From contig VZSF01007296.1 in the NCBI GenBank assembly GCA_013398295.1, positions 450,464 through 514,463 of the forward strand: 64,000 nucleotides of DNA, written 5' to 3'. The translations under genes and the position numbers were made by a program. A model generated the notes under the pieces. The model ran no database searches. It was not told the origin of the DNA and saw nothing but the letters and a program-made list of their open reading frames with translations. The stretch's first letter is position 1. Each line of letters begins with the position of its first letter. Of the stretch, positions 24,456 to 37,420 are shown in pieces. The stretch is from Chionis minor (Eukaryota > Chordata > Aves > Charadriiformes > Chionididae).

Positions 24456-27400
24456 ACAGTTTCTGTCTTTTCATATGGCTTAGGAGCTTGCATGGGTGGT
24501 CATCATCCCTCCCATTTCGAGCATATTCACTGTGTATGTGCCTGTGGCATTAATACATTAGAATACTACCTACAAAATAGTGGCAAATTTGTAATGGGGA
24601 TAATAATGGTAAAACCAGAAAATGGTGGCAATATAATGTCAGCAAATGGCAGATACAGAAATTGGACATTCTTATTCTGAATTTTTTGACTGGAAACATA
24701 ACTATAATTTCATGTCAACTTACGCTTCCTTGGAAAAGTTAAAATCTTTAACAGAAGTCTGTAAGTAACATAGGTGCACTAGCCAGATGTTGCTTTAAGC
24801 TGTCCGCCTTACAAACATAATGATACCCACTCAGTCAGGGAACAGAGGCAATGCAATGTAACTGATCATGTAGCTGCGAACCTGAAGTAAGGGAAGGTGA
24901 ATACTTAGAATGGTTAACTGCTTAAGCCCAAGCCATACCAGAAAAAAGGTGGCTGTTGAATAAAACATACATGTGGGGGTATAAGGTTTTTTTAAACAGT
25001 ATTTCGAAAATACAATAGACAAATTTGTCAAATTGTGCGTTTGTCTGAAGACATAATACATCCAGCTCTTTGCCCATGCACGCACCATTGTTGCAAAGTG
25101 GTTGGATAGCATTATTACTACTAGCTGGCAAGTCACTGTAGCCACCTAACTGTGAAGTTCCTTAGACAGAGAGCACTGTGTACCCAAAATGTGCAAAAGC
25201 ATATAGTGTTTTCAGTTACAACAATATTTTCCAAAACTGATGACTAGATAAGATTATCTGTGATCATGAGAACTAACTGTAGGTGCCAAACTAATATAAT
25301 AATAATTATTGCAATCTTGCACCATTTTCAGGGTGTGGAAGGAACAGCTCCCAGCTGTTTCCACCACAGAACATCTTCGAGTCAACAGCTGAAGAAATTA
25401 AGTGGTAAAGCTATTGCCTGCACCTGAAATTCATTACTTTTCCTTAATAAGTTATTTCTTCTTATGGCTATTTCCATCCTTAAGGGTAGCAGTGAATTTC
25501 CTAAAGGCAAAAAATACTCTGTATGGATTGTTAGAAACTCTGCACATTAAAGCCTGAGGCAGAGCGTGATTTTATCAGTCTAAGGAACAGAAAGAACCTT
25601 AGGCTCATCGGATCTTGAGATTGCCTTAGGAAGAAGGAGCAAATGGACTTGGTGCAGATGCTTGAAAACATAGATAAAAAGGTGGGTTTATTTCAGAAGA
25701 AACTTAAAAGCCACCGATGTTCCAGAGCATGCACTTGCTGATCAGTGGATGTATGATGGTATACTGAGGAAGACTGCAGAACACCAAGTGCACTTAAAAA
25801 GTACATTTTGTTGCAGGTTTTTTTAAGATATACTTCACACTAAAATAAGAACTAGTGTCTCAGTAAATGTCATGGAATTTTTAGTGTCCCTTCACCTTTG
25901 TGAGTGAACTGTCAAGTAAGTGTTCTTTATCTAGCTGTAGAGCTATATTTAGACCTGAGATTTTTTTTTATATTGTATAATTCTAAAGAAATTCTGTGAT
26001 GAGGGGGGATGTGCGATTTCTGTTGTTTCCTTTCTGCCTTTACCAGCCTGTTAATTGCTGACTTTTTGTTGTTGAGATATTCTTTCTAAGAGTCATCAGA
26101 TGTTTCCTTTCTTTTGCACTGAGGAGAAGTCTTGATTAGGGACATACAAATAACTTGTTTTAGGAATTACTGTCCTTAGGAGTAATTCCATTTAATGAAA
26201 CTTGTAGTAGACAATAGCAGGCATTGGTTATTTTTCAAAATACCAGTTTTTGTTCTCCTGAAGTACATGAATGTTTTTGTACATCATATAAAAGGCACAT
26301 TCATCACTATTTTGCTTTTGCCTTTTCTTAGTGTCTCTTCTCAGAGTTATGTTAACTGTCTAATTCGATAACATCCTTATCTTGGCATGTAGAGTTTCTT
26401 ATTCATATGGATAAAATACACCAGCACTGGGCCATCATCTTCAAGAAATTTGGACAAATGCTTTCAGGTTATGCCCGTCTTTGAAAGCGGTTTTCATCAT
26501 TCGTTTTATTTGGCTCCTTTCTACAGCAAGACACTCAATCATATGTTGTTTTTTTCTTCCTTCTACTCTTCTTTTACGTTTCCATAGTAAGAGTCCACTT
26601 TGCATTCACATAATTATAGCTTCTCTTACAGCTGAGTAAGGAGAGACACAAGGAAACACTTGTATTCTGGGTTTCAAATTCTAAATATGTACTGTATGCA
26701 AAAACATAGAATATATAGGAGGTTGGCCTTTATATCTGGGAAGCCTGATGCTGCAGTGTATCTGAAAACTTCAGTGAAATTTTGAGAGGCTTTATAAAAC
26801 CTTTAATTGACTTTAAAAATTATGATAACTTTTACTCTTCTATAGCTAATAGGTGTGCAAAATCCTGTTTATGTGATGAATTGGAGATCCAAGTTTGTCT
26901 GCTTCACATAACACTGCGCTGATGCTGTTTGTCTCAAAAGGTTAGAAATCTTAATGCTTTGACAAATTCAGTGCATACTTGCAGTTGTGGAAGTTGCACC
27001 AATGGTGTCTCGTTGACGATGTTTTGACATGAAATACCCCACTTATAAATTCCATCTTCATTACACATAGTTATCTGAAGAAAGAAGCTTTAAGCACTCA
27101 CCCTAGTAATGTTTTAGAGTAGAACCTGACTTATGCTATGAAGGGAAGTGCGATGACCAGGAGTCACTTTTAAGTGGCTCAGCAATGGAAAGTCTTTAGA
27201 GACTCTTGCCTGGCTTATTCTTCAGCTGAGGTTTTATTTTATGGCAAAAGTCAGTTAAGCTGATTTTGGTGTATCTAGTACCATTCTGCAGGTCAAAATA
27301 CAGCAAAGTTGCAGTCAAGCTAACATAGCTTTCCCTGGAAAAGTACAGGTGGGAAAAAGCCAAGGGAAGGCTTCTGTATCCTTCTTGCCTGCTTGCTGGT

Positions 27401-30194
27401 GTGGGAAGCTCTCGGGTACCTTGGAAACTTACTTCTCCTTGGTGAAATGAATGCAAAATTTTCTCCTTGGCTACCAAACAGCTTCAAACTCGATAAATTT
27501 AGCTTAACAGTTAATTGGTCTTACGTTTAGGTGCACCAGTAAATCTGTCAATATAAAGATACTAGACTCTGCATTCTTCAAAGGCCTTCTCTTTTGTCTC
27601 AACTAAAATACAATCAATATAGTCTCAATTTCACTAGCCTGTATGCAATTTGTCAGTCAATTGTGGGCATACCCATTCACCAGTGTGCTCTACTAGAGTA
27701 ATTATTTCCATCATTTCTCAACTTTAAAGCTTTAAAATTCGTACCGAAGTTTCATAGCAAGCTTTCTTTTACTCAAGCAAGAAACTCCAAAAACCAAACA
27801 AATTAAAGGCTTCCCTGAAAGTAAACCCTAAATAGCTTCCTTGGTGGTGGTTATGGTCAGTAAGATAGAAAAATGTCAGTTATATTTTTGGAAACTCAAA
27901 GCTACAGACACCCAGTGTTACCAAACCTGCATGCGTGACTTATGCCTGTGGATTTGACTGGTGTGCAGGCTAACACAATAATTCGCTTCAGTACTGATGA
28001 TCATGACTGTAGATATGGAAGAATACAGACTTCAGCTGTATGCGTAATGAAAATTATGAATTAGTGATCAAAGCACTATTCTCACTCACTTCACTGAGGA
28101 AAGCTTCCCAGGTATTCTGGATTCTTGGTTCAGGCTTTGACTACTTTACACTCCTCTGTTTCTCCAATATGAAGTGAACAAGGGGATGCTTTTGCATAGA
28201 AGGATAACACAGCTAGTGCTAAATTCCCAGGAAACTTCTTCCCTCAGGTGTAAGGGTGTAACACCAACAGGAGCATCTTTGTTGCTTTGATAGTGCCCAC
28301 AGACAATTTCAATACCTCTATGAAAATAGCATGGTGTTTTGCACTTTGACCTACCCAGAGTGGTATAAAAACAATGTAATAGTACTTCTAAGACAAAAAC
28401 GAGTGAGGAAGAAGACTGAAAGCATACACAGATATGAGGATCAATCTAGTTTGTCTCTATTGTATATTGATGTATATATTTTAGTGAGGGATGAAGTAAA
28501 AAAGAAGTAGTAGTTTGTATGAAAAGGACCATGGAAACAAACTGTGGAAGCACAAAGAACTAGAGAATGAAGAGAGAGGGGAATTAAGAAGTGCGGTGAA
28601 ATAGATCTGATGTGAATGAAGAAGTCAAGGGATGGTGGAACAATGAAATGTGAGAAATCAAAAACTTTGCATGTGTATAGCAAATAAAATTGGTGGTGGG
28701 ATGGTCAATCAGAACTAGATCCTCCAGTGTAATTAATATTGTACTCTAGGGAATTAGGAATTAGCCTCTAGGGTGAGGCTAGATTAATTCCAGAAGCTCA
28801 AAACCAAAAAGGTGAATATTTTCTCAAGGGCTAGAAAGGAAACATCAGTCGTCTGAAAAATTCAGGAATGCTAAATTACAATTAGTAAAATTAATGTAGA
28901 TGTGACTTATCTTGCTAACCGATAAGTATCTACTTTCTTATTAGTTCCCTACTAGCCCATTTGAAGGCTGTCTTGCTGGTGCACTGATTTAATTCCTTTG
29001 GGGAAAGGTTTCAATATAGTTTCTCTTCTTTTAATGTCACCTTGCCGCATGACCGACCAAAAAGAAGATAGCTGTTGAGAATGAGGATATGAGAACCTGG
29101 ACCTTAGTAATATGTTTTGTACACAGTGTTAACTTGGAAAAGAATGACTTATAAAATACAAGATTATCTTCCTGTTTGTGACTTGTACAATATCTCCAAG
29201 TAGCAAAACATGGGAGAGACCCTTTTTGGAATAGTAACAGTATTATTGACTACTCTACAGCAAACATCTGGTGTTCTGTGATTTCCTCTGTGGCATTTAC
29301 TGCCAGCTTGTCAAAAACTGCATCACAATTTTCAGAATATGCATTTTTCTTTTTATAAAGCAGATTTCACGGGAATGCATTTACTATTTTTAAAATCCTT
29401 TAATAGCAGATACAGCTAGTCAAGGATAAAAAAAACTTATAAATGTGTGGTGGACTGTTTTATTCATTCATGGTAATATCTTACCAAGGTACAATGTGTA
29501 TTCCAGGGATTTTGCAGATATTTTGTCTGCTGACACTTTATTCCTTTAAATCAAAACACTTTAAGTAAGTAGAGTCAATTTCCAATTCATTGTATTCCTG
29601 AAAGTATTTTTAAAAATCTAGTCATGTCTAATGTACTGAAGATATTTTTATAAATGTTTTATGAATTTCTTTTCTGAAATGATTGTGAAGTACATAATTA
29701 GACATAATGTATACCAACAGGCAAGCTGTAGCTGTTGAATGTTAAATAATTTCTTTTTTTTAGTTTCTCTTTTGACATTTAATTGACCTTTCAAAAAAGA
29801 AACTTTGCATGCATAAATGCACTTAAAATTTACTTCTTGAAGTAATGATTTTCCTCAGCCTTGATTGAATTTAGAAATGCACAGTTAGCAAATTTTTGTT
29901 CCCTTTTATGTTTGTGCTAATTAGTAGTAGGGTTTGGGCTCTTCCCTCCCCCCACCCTCCCCTCCCCGTACTTCATTTAGTCATTACTTTAAATGATGAG
30001 AGGAGAATGACTTGCAAGAGAAGCCAGGTCCATTCTTGCAAGCTGCTCCCACTGCTGGGCTGTACCTGGGCCTTTTGCTGAGCTCTGGGCAGGCGTGTGG
30101 GTTGTGGAATTCACATTTATTGCAAAGAAATTAGGTCTGGATTAGTACAATAATCCTCTCTTCCAGAAATCAGGTGCTGTACCCGGGGTCTCAG
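24456..30194. other. unique non-coding stretch
   Basis: 5.7 kb of AT-rich sequence with no recognisable gene, RNA or repeat family. Open frames such as 24831-25145 (-), 27196-27477 (-) and 28441-28683 (-) are short and unrecognised. Confidence 0.5.
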
Positions 30195-30251
30195 GAGAAT
30201 CACGAATGGTAGGGGTTGGAAGGGACCTTTGGAGTCCAACCCCTCTGCCTA
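30195..30251 (-). mobile_element. CR1 LINE 3'-end fragment, minus strand
   Basis: The + strand reads AGAATCACGAATGGTAGGGG, then TTGGAAGGGACCTTTGGAG, then TCCAACCCC. This is the reverse complement of a CR1 3' terminus (terminal repeat, then the CCTTCCAA block). Compared with the usual form a few bases are lost after GGAG. Only about 57 bp remain, with no coding part. Confidence 0.8.
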
Positions 30252-33200
30252 CTTCAAAAGCATAAACTTTATTTGAAATATATAACTACTGTAGTTAGAA
30301 AAGAATCATGTGAGTTGTATTACATTTGGTTGGTACAAAATGAGTAGAGAAACAGAAATCTTGAACTTTTCTGTTGTTGAAGAAAACAGACCATGAGAAA
30401 ATGGGAAGGATCCTGTTGAATTGTTTTCAATATTAGTTCCATTATTGCAATTGACATCTAATTCTCTACTGATACTTTCTCCTTTTTCCTGTTGGGTATC
30501 TGGAACTGGGAATATATTTCAGTAAAATATCTCAAGAACTTTTCATGGGGAATGTAGGCTTTTCTGTAGTATATTTAAACTTTTCAGGCAATCTACACAC
30601 AACCATATAATCTAAATATACATACTTTTTTTTTTTTTCATCGTTTTAATTTTGGGTGATAGTTATCTTGGGACATGAGTAGAAATATAGGTTTGGTTGG
30701 TTTTTTGGGTTTTTTTAAGTTCTCAGCATTTTACAGCCAGTTTTGTTTCGAAGGGTTTATGTTAACAAAATATTTAAGTACTCTCAGTACTCTTTAAAAT
30801 ACTCTTCCCTGCCCCCCTACCCTCTACATTGGCCCAGATTACTAGGTTGTTTAATCAAATCAATTTCACAAAGTGTTTGCAGTGTGTTTAAGTGATCTTT
30901 CCAACAAAAGTGGAGGAACATGATGTTAATGTTCTGTGGTTAGGGTACTCATGTGGAAATTGCGGAAAAGCTGGTTTATTGTTCTTGATCAGCAAAGGTT
31001 TTATGTATTTCTGTCAATTTTTTTGAAGGTATGCTACAGAAAAAAATCTTGGAGCATGCTCAGTTTCTCCCAGTCTGCACGCATTAAACAGAGGACTAGT
31101 CTAATTCCCCTGTCTAGCTGAATTAACCTGTCATTCTTCTATGCAAAGTGCAAACTCTTTAATGGGAGTTATTGATCCAGCCGTGCTTCATAGTAGTCTA
31201 TAGTCTTGTCTTTCACTTGTACCACCAGGTTTAGTCTCATGATCTGAAAGTACCCTGAGCTTTAGTATCACATTAGTGTGTTGCTCCTCTTTCACTTCCT
31301 GGTTTGGACAAGAATATCTAGGACTCAGGGGGTGGGTTTTTTTGCAGTTGTCTCTTATGAAGGGTTTCTGTTTTCAAGAATTGTCATTTTGCTTTAAAAA
31401 TTTCCCAGCCAGGTCTAATCTTACATAATTTAGAAACTCTTAAAAATTCTTTGGGTGGAAAAAAAAGAAATTTGTTGCATACAGTTATAACTGTGAAACA
31501 AGTGCACATTTTTGTTTGAGCTAGACATTTATATCTGGACATAGACATTTAAACTTCCCATCAGTATGTAGCAGATGATTCATTCTAAAAGCTTGATCTC
31601 TTTTATTTCCTTCCACATATGTTTCATTCCTGCTCACCGGAAATTGATGCTCCAGAGGAAATTGGCCACTGGAAGCATGATGCTATGTAGAAGCATAGCC
31701 TATTTCAAATGAAGAAAGATAATCACCCAAGGTACTCTCTATTTTGCCCCAATTGTAGAGGGCATATAACTGTTCTCTTAACTGCAGGGTTTTTAATCTC
31801 TGTCTCTCTCTCATGACTGTGAGAAAGAGAGGAAGATTAGGGTTCTGCAGGCTAAAAATTATTTTAAAAAAATAAAAATTGATGTCGCCAACCTTACTAC
31901 ATATACCCATTTTCATAGGCTAATGTTTTGATACTAGTAGTACTTAAATGCTATCTTGGTGTGTTTTTCTGTGTGAAGTTTAGAGTGGTTTTCCAAGTCG
32001 GTTGTTTTAAAATGTGTTTTATGTATGAAGCTTAGTTGTGTTTTTCACTCCTATAAATTACACTCTAAACCTATAGGAATACTGCTGTGTGAAAAAAACC
32101 TATTATTTTTCTGTGTTTCTTCATTCTTTTTATGGAGATACTGTCTTGGTGTTACTGACACATACTTAAGGATTATGCTGACTTGCTTAAAAAGATATAA
32201 ATCTGTTTATTCCACTGTAATAATTATCGGGTTTTATCTCCTTTTTTGGAAGGTAATGCAAAACCAAAGCCATCACTTTTGCTATTGTATGGCAAGGTAC
32301 AGGAGTGCTCCAGTGAAGCATCCGCTTTTCTAGATAGGTTCTGCAAAAGAAAAAATTTTGCCTGAAGGTAAAGTTTTGTAACATTGAAACGGAGATTTTG
32401 TAAGATGTTTTAGGAGTAATTCTAGTTTTTGTGAATAAGACTGTTTATAATATTCAAAAATATCATCAAAACAGGAAGCCGTTTGCCTTGCTTTACACAC
32501 ACAATGGATATTTTAAAGTTTCCCTTCTGCAAACAGCTGGGATTGTAATCATAACATGTATCTAAAGGAAAAGCAAAGTATGATTTTTCTCAACATTCTT
32601 ACCATGTCTTTGTTTAAAGTGTAGTTGTACCTGCGAAACCATATTCACATGACATCACAGATGAACAATGAGTGTCCAAGTTTCTTTAAAATTCAATCTA
32701 GATTTTTTTTTTTTAATTGATAAATAACTTTTTAGGGCATGAAATTCTATACCTGGCCAGTTACAATAATTTTCACCTGTCTCTCAGATGATTAGAAAGT
32801 CATTGTACTCCTCTTAGAGAAAGAAAAATACAGCATTTCCAAACTGGAAAGTGAGACATGCAAAGGAAACTACCCCAAAGGGTTTAGAGCGAATGATAAC
32901 AGGGGTGTGAACTATCCTTACAAAACCCCCAGTATTATTCTTTATATGCTTTGTTGGTTCACACAAGGCCATATTTCCTGGGTTCTTTTTCACATACAGA
33001 ACAAAACAAAACAAAGCCACAAAAAAACCAAAAAGAAAGCCAAACCAAACTGTAGATGCTGTGCAATTTTGCTGCTTTTGATTTCCCTGAAAGGCAGAGA
33101 GCTCCTATCCTCTCAGCTCCACTTCTTGTTTATCTTAAATGTCCGTTTAGGAAGCATTTCTAATAACTGTCACATATTGCTCCATTTAAAATCAAGTGAA

Positions 33201-33636
33201 CTTCAGTGGGCAAGAGGGGAGCAGTCTTCACGCACTGACTAAAAAATTCTCTTCCAACTTGTTATTCTGGTGTTCTCTGTACTGAAGCTGTACTTTCACG
33301 CTCCTGTGGGCTAGGCTTTAAAAAAATCTTTTTAAAAGCCTGGAAGTCCTATCCCTGTATTAGCCTCATCAGTGAACTATTTCAGGGGCAATGTTCAGAG
33401 TACCTCCCTTAATCAAAAGTACAGGGAGAAACAGCTCTGCTAAAAAATCCACCCTTGGGCTCCAAGCAGATAGCAAGGAGCAATCAAAGCACAAGAGGAC
33501 AAGCTTAGTCTCCGCTGCCCAGTTCTTCAGTGGTTCCCTTATGGTTTTTATGTACCATAACTAAACTTGAAGCCCTTAGGCTCCCTGTGACTAACTTTCA
33601 TCTTACGGACCCTGGCTTAACCACCCCCTTGCCATC
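30252..33636. other. unique non-coding stretch
   Basis: No gene was recognised. It contains a T13 run (30626-30638), a G/T tract (30691-30717), a T12 run (32703-32714) and an A/C tract (33001-33050). The frames 32025-32333 and 32907-33242 (+) are unrecognised and run over simple sequence. Confidence 0.5.
33001..33050. repeat. A/C low-complexity tract
   Basis: ACAAAACAAAACAAAG-type sequence continuing as AAAAAAACC and CCAAACC blocks. It is simple-sequence DNA and gives rise to the Lys/Thr-rich part of a spurious open frame. Confidence 0.8.
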
Positions 33637-33694
33637 TGTCATGGTTTAGGTTGCCCCAGTTGGCCCAGATTGTCCTGGTCCTCAAACCAGGACA
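33637..33694. repeat. 58-bp piece with LTR-like inverted ends
   Basis: It begins TGTCATGGTTT and ends AAACCAGGACA, so the two ends are inverted copies of each other with one mismatch in 11. TGTC...GACA ends, and in particular TGTCATGGTTT or TGTCCTGGTTT, are, as I recall, common first bases of avian endogenous retrovirus LTRs. A second, nested inverted repeat is present (GTCCTGGT/ACCAGGAC with loop CCTCAA at about 33672-33693). No retroviral coding sequence, polyadenylation signal or flanking duplication is seen. It could be a rearranged remnant of LTR ends, a tiny palindromic element, or chance. Confidence 0.4.
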
Positions 33695-35682
33695 CCCTCT
33701 GGCAGACAGAGATGTCCAGCAAAGGCATCTGTAATGAGCCGTGGCAATGGGAAGATGCATGCCCAGGGCTCCCAATGAACATGGCAGCTCAGATGGAGAG
33801 CTAGCAGGCTTCTGTTTGGGTTACTGCTACCCCGTCACAGCTTAAAATTGCCTTTTCTAAGCAAAGCACTTTGTATGTGACAACACACTCTCGTACGCTA
33901 GCAGAAGTAAACTGACTTGTCACAGGTAGGCTATAACAAAAGCACAAAGCATGCTGGCTCTTTCATCCCAGTGTGAAATGCAGATTACCAGAGTCCTTCC
34001 GCCAGAGAAAGGGTAATGGAGAACTGGTCAGCCAGCCTGCAAATTTTACCACAGTTCATACAACTTCACAAGTTTTCTTCATTTCTCTGCATGCCAGCTG
34101 TCCAGTTTGCTGAAATTAGAGCAAAATAAGGACAAATAATTTCCTAGGTATTTATCTTTAAGTGGTTTGTCTTGGTTAAGTAGTATTTGGGAGATATACA
34201 GGGGGGATTGTGCAGGCATTTGTGTGGAAAATTTATATGCCTAATTAATTTGTGAATTTTGTTATTTTTGTTCCCCAGCTTCACATCTCTCTCATTTTGT
34301 GTGCCTGTGCTTTCAGACATCCAATAAATTCAACAGTTTTCCTTATTCGTATAAATATACCTCAGAATGGCATAGCAATTAATTTATATAGTCGGTAAGT
34401 TGATTTGACACAAAGTTGCCAAGCGACAAGTGACCCCTAACATAGGTCCCTGGATAAAAGCTATGCAACAAAGTGAAAGCATTGAGTTGTTCAACATAAT
34501 TACTGTCCTGAAGTCTTAGAGTACTGCTCTGCTTCTAGATCATGGCTGGTATAACATACCTTGCCCTCTTTAGGCCTGAGCCACTTCAATTTTATCATAT
34601 GAAATCCTATATGATATGTTTGCAGTATGACTCCACACGTTAAGAATTTTGTATCTTCTTTATGACAAGACTTTGTCTGAGTCTACATCTTTATTTTATT
34701 ATTTGAGTTTTGATGCTCTTATGTGAGCAAAGCTCAAAGCTGACTCCTCAGGATATTGTGCCCTTGCTTGTAAAGCAATTTGTTACAAGACAAAAACTAA
34801 ACTAAAACTCTATTTTGTTCACTACTTGTATGTAGCTGCCTGGTGGCTGGTCAGGATAAGATTAAATTGCTAGGCAAAAGTCCCATCAGTGTGATGGTAG
34901 TGTACTGGAGGTTGTCATCGCATATATCTCTTTATTCATAATGAATACCAGGATGAACTTAAAATTCAGGTTCTAATCGAGTAGTAGCCGCAGGATAAGT
35001 GAGCAAGAACAACAAAGAAGTAGAAGAAAGAAGAAAAAAAGCTTTCATTAACACTATTTAAGAGTATCAAAGATGTTTTTCATTTGAAATGACAGGTTGG
35101 CAATCTGTAGTTCATTGCTGACAAGCAGAATTTCAAGCGTTTTAAAACCGAGCAGGTTTTGAAATTGTTGATTCTGTCTAAAACTCAGTCTGGTTTGTCT
35201 GCCACACTGAATAAATTCATTATTTACTGTTAAAAAACATATAGACTGACAGTTATTCTTATCCAAGAAAATTACATCAGAGAAAGTTAGTGTTACCCTT
35301 ACCATCTGGCTTTTTAAATACTGAAGAGAAAAGAAAGTTATAACTGCAGTAAGTGCCCTGCAGGCAAAATCTGGGAGTTTTTTAATGGCTCAGGGGGTGG
35401 TAGGTGTAACCTGAACTGTAGTGCATAGTACGAGAGAAGAAATGAAGGCTGAAGGTTAGCGACAGTGGTTTGTGACAGAGCCTGTCTGGCAGATGCTTAG
35501 GGCAAAAGAAGGTGGGCATTGATCTAAAGGTCAGTTGAAATAGGAATGCCTGTATTTTTCTACCACTTGCTTGTGTGAGATTTGGCATTTTAATTCATCA
35601 GTAATGACCTTTCTTCTAATCCAGGCTCCTAGCAGAAGTTAATACTGAACATTTCCTAATTTTTTAACTGTGTACCTAATGG
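33695..35682. other. unique non-coding stretch
   Basis: No gene was recognised. The segment 33400-33900 is somewhat more GC-rich than its flanks and might hold LTR-derived sequence, but I cannot name it. A purine-rich stretch lies at about 35005-35041. Confidence 0.45.
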
Positions 35683-35700
35683 ATATATTTATAAATATAT
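35683..35700. repeat. perfect 18-bp AT palindrome
   Basis: The 18 bases made only of A and T read the same on both strands (ATATATTTATAAATATAT). In AT-rich DNA this can arise by chance. Confidence 0.8.
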
Positions 35701-37288
35701 ATTTGAATAAGTAGTAATTTAAATATAAAGTCAAATAACTGCTAATTCAAACATAATTTTACAAAGGCCATGTAATAAGCCATGAGAGATATGTATGTAT
35801 ACTATTGAGAAGAAAAACATACATTCTTTCAATGGCCTAAATTAATTACGCGACAATGGATATTGCCACGTGGATTCCCTTGATAAAAGATATGTATTGT
35901 TACTGTTACACTAATATTTATGTGATAATATATTTGCTCTAGTGTTCTTGGTACAATGATGACCGAAAGCTTTTTACCCCTGCCTTCCACTATGGTCTTA
36001 GATTAGAAGCAAGAAGAGAATGAAGCATACATGACAGTTAGCTCATGAGACAGGTTCCAAAGAAATTGAAATAATGCTATTTGTTGGTAAAAGCTGATAG
36101 AAAAAGGATGGATATAATTTATGATCTTTTGATTTATAGCCTTGAGGGCCAATATAATCCAGAAAAAGATAAGTAAAAAAGAAGATAAAATGAAATGTTT
36201 TAAATTTTGATTTTGAACTATTGGTTTTGTCAGCAATTTCACAGCAATAATCGTCTACAGGGAACTTTCTGCTCGGCCTGTGGATGGCTGGGAGCCTGCT
36301 ACTTCCTTCTTTCAGGCTTTTCATTAGTTGCATCTTCCCTGAGGCAACTCTTGAATTATATGGAAGCTGCAGAACTTCTTTCTAAGGCCCAGAACTTAGA
36401 AACTGTCTGTTTTGTGTTTTCCCTCTCTACCTCCCCTCTGAGTTACATTAGAGCTGTATTCTGGGGTGAGCAAAGACTAATGACTTGTTTCCGTACTGAA
36501 TTTACATTTTTTGTTTTAGGAATACAACTTCCTGGAAGGTAGAAATTTTCAAGAAGAACTTTTCCATTTGGGAAATAAAGATTTCCAAAATGATTTTGAA
36601 AGTTTTTTTTTTTTTTTTTTAAATGAAGGAGATATGGAAAAGTTCAGGGAAATGAGTATTTTTTTTTTTATTAGCTGTGGTTCAGAAAGTCTCAAGTGAA
36701 CTCAGCATTACCATTTGGGAGTAAAACTGGCTCATCATTGATGTAGGGAAGTAGATAACACATGATCCATTAGTGAAAATATTTAAAGCTTGTAGAATCA
36801 TCCCTGTTCTTTAATTACCCCATTGATTTTTATGGTCTTTTAAATTCATGCTACTCTAACTATGTTTGAATATCATTCTCCCGGTTGAGAGTAGGAATAT
36901 GAAAGATTCAGTCTCATCATCCCCCATTTTTATCTCTATTTCTATCTTCCATCTTCATCACTGGATGGCAATACTTCCCATTTAATGTTTTGATCATACT
37001 TTATACCTCAAACTTGATGAGACTTGAGAATTTGCTAGGTCATACGAGCTTCTCTTCATATATGTTATATAAAAACTGAAACAGTAGTTTCATCCCTCTA
37101 CCTAGTAAATACATTCAGTGAAGTTTTGTGGTGTTGGTATGGGTAAAGGTTATGTACCCTAAAAGCTAGCACTCTGTATTTTTGCATTGTCACTAAGGTT
37201 AGGATATTTTTCCTAGTTCACCAGGAGGTCTGTCTAGTTACATGCATTAAAACTCTCCGTATTGAAGAAAAAATATTGCTTAATCATC
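35701..37288. other. unique non-coding stretch
   Basis: No gene was recognised. It contains T18 (36603-36620) and T11 (36659-36669). The frame 36207-36542 (+) overlaps frames 36003-36242 and 36043-36333 on the other strand, and none resembles a known protein. Confidence 0.5.
36603..36620 (+). repeat. poly(T) tract, 18 T
   Basis: An uninterrupted T18, with a second T11 run 38 bp further right. Confidence 0.95.
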
Positions 37289-37420
37289 TCTGGAAGCGTT
37301 CAAGGCCAGGCTGGATGGGGCTTTGAGCAACCATGTCTAGTGGAAGGTGTCCATGCCCATGCCAGGGGGGTTGGAAGTAGATGATCTTTAAGGTCCCCTC
37401 CAACATAAAACATTCTATGA
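37289..37420 (+). mobile_element. CR1 LINE 3' fragment, same subfamily as the 18-kb copy
   Basis: This 132-bp piece matches the last codons and 3' UTR of the CR1 copy at 17963-19180 nearly base for base (CAAGGCCAGGCTGGATGGGG, CTTTGAGCAACC, GATGATCTTTAAGGTCCC) and ends in a single CATTCTATGA unit. It holds about the last 20 codons of ORF2. The equivalent of the stop is kept (GTCTAGTGG against CTCTAGTGA). It is an independent, severely 5'-truncated insertion in the same orientation, with more substitutions than the larger copy. Confidence 0.93.

Noticed and set aside
24585..24620. Second MIR-like block (TGTAATGGGGATAATAATGG)
   Set aside because: It resembles the MIR sequence for about 20 bases only, on the opposite strand to the nearby MIR relic, with no flanking support.
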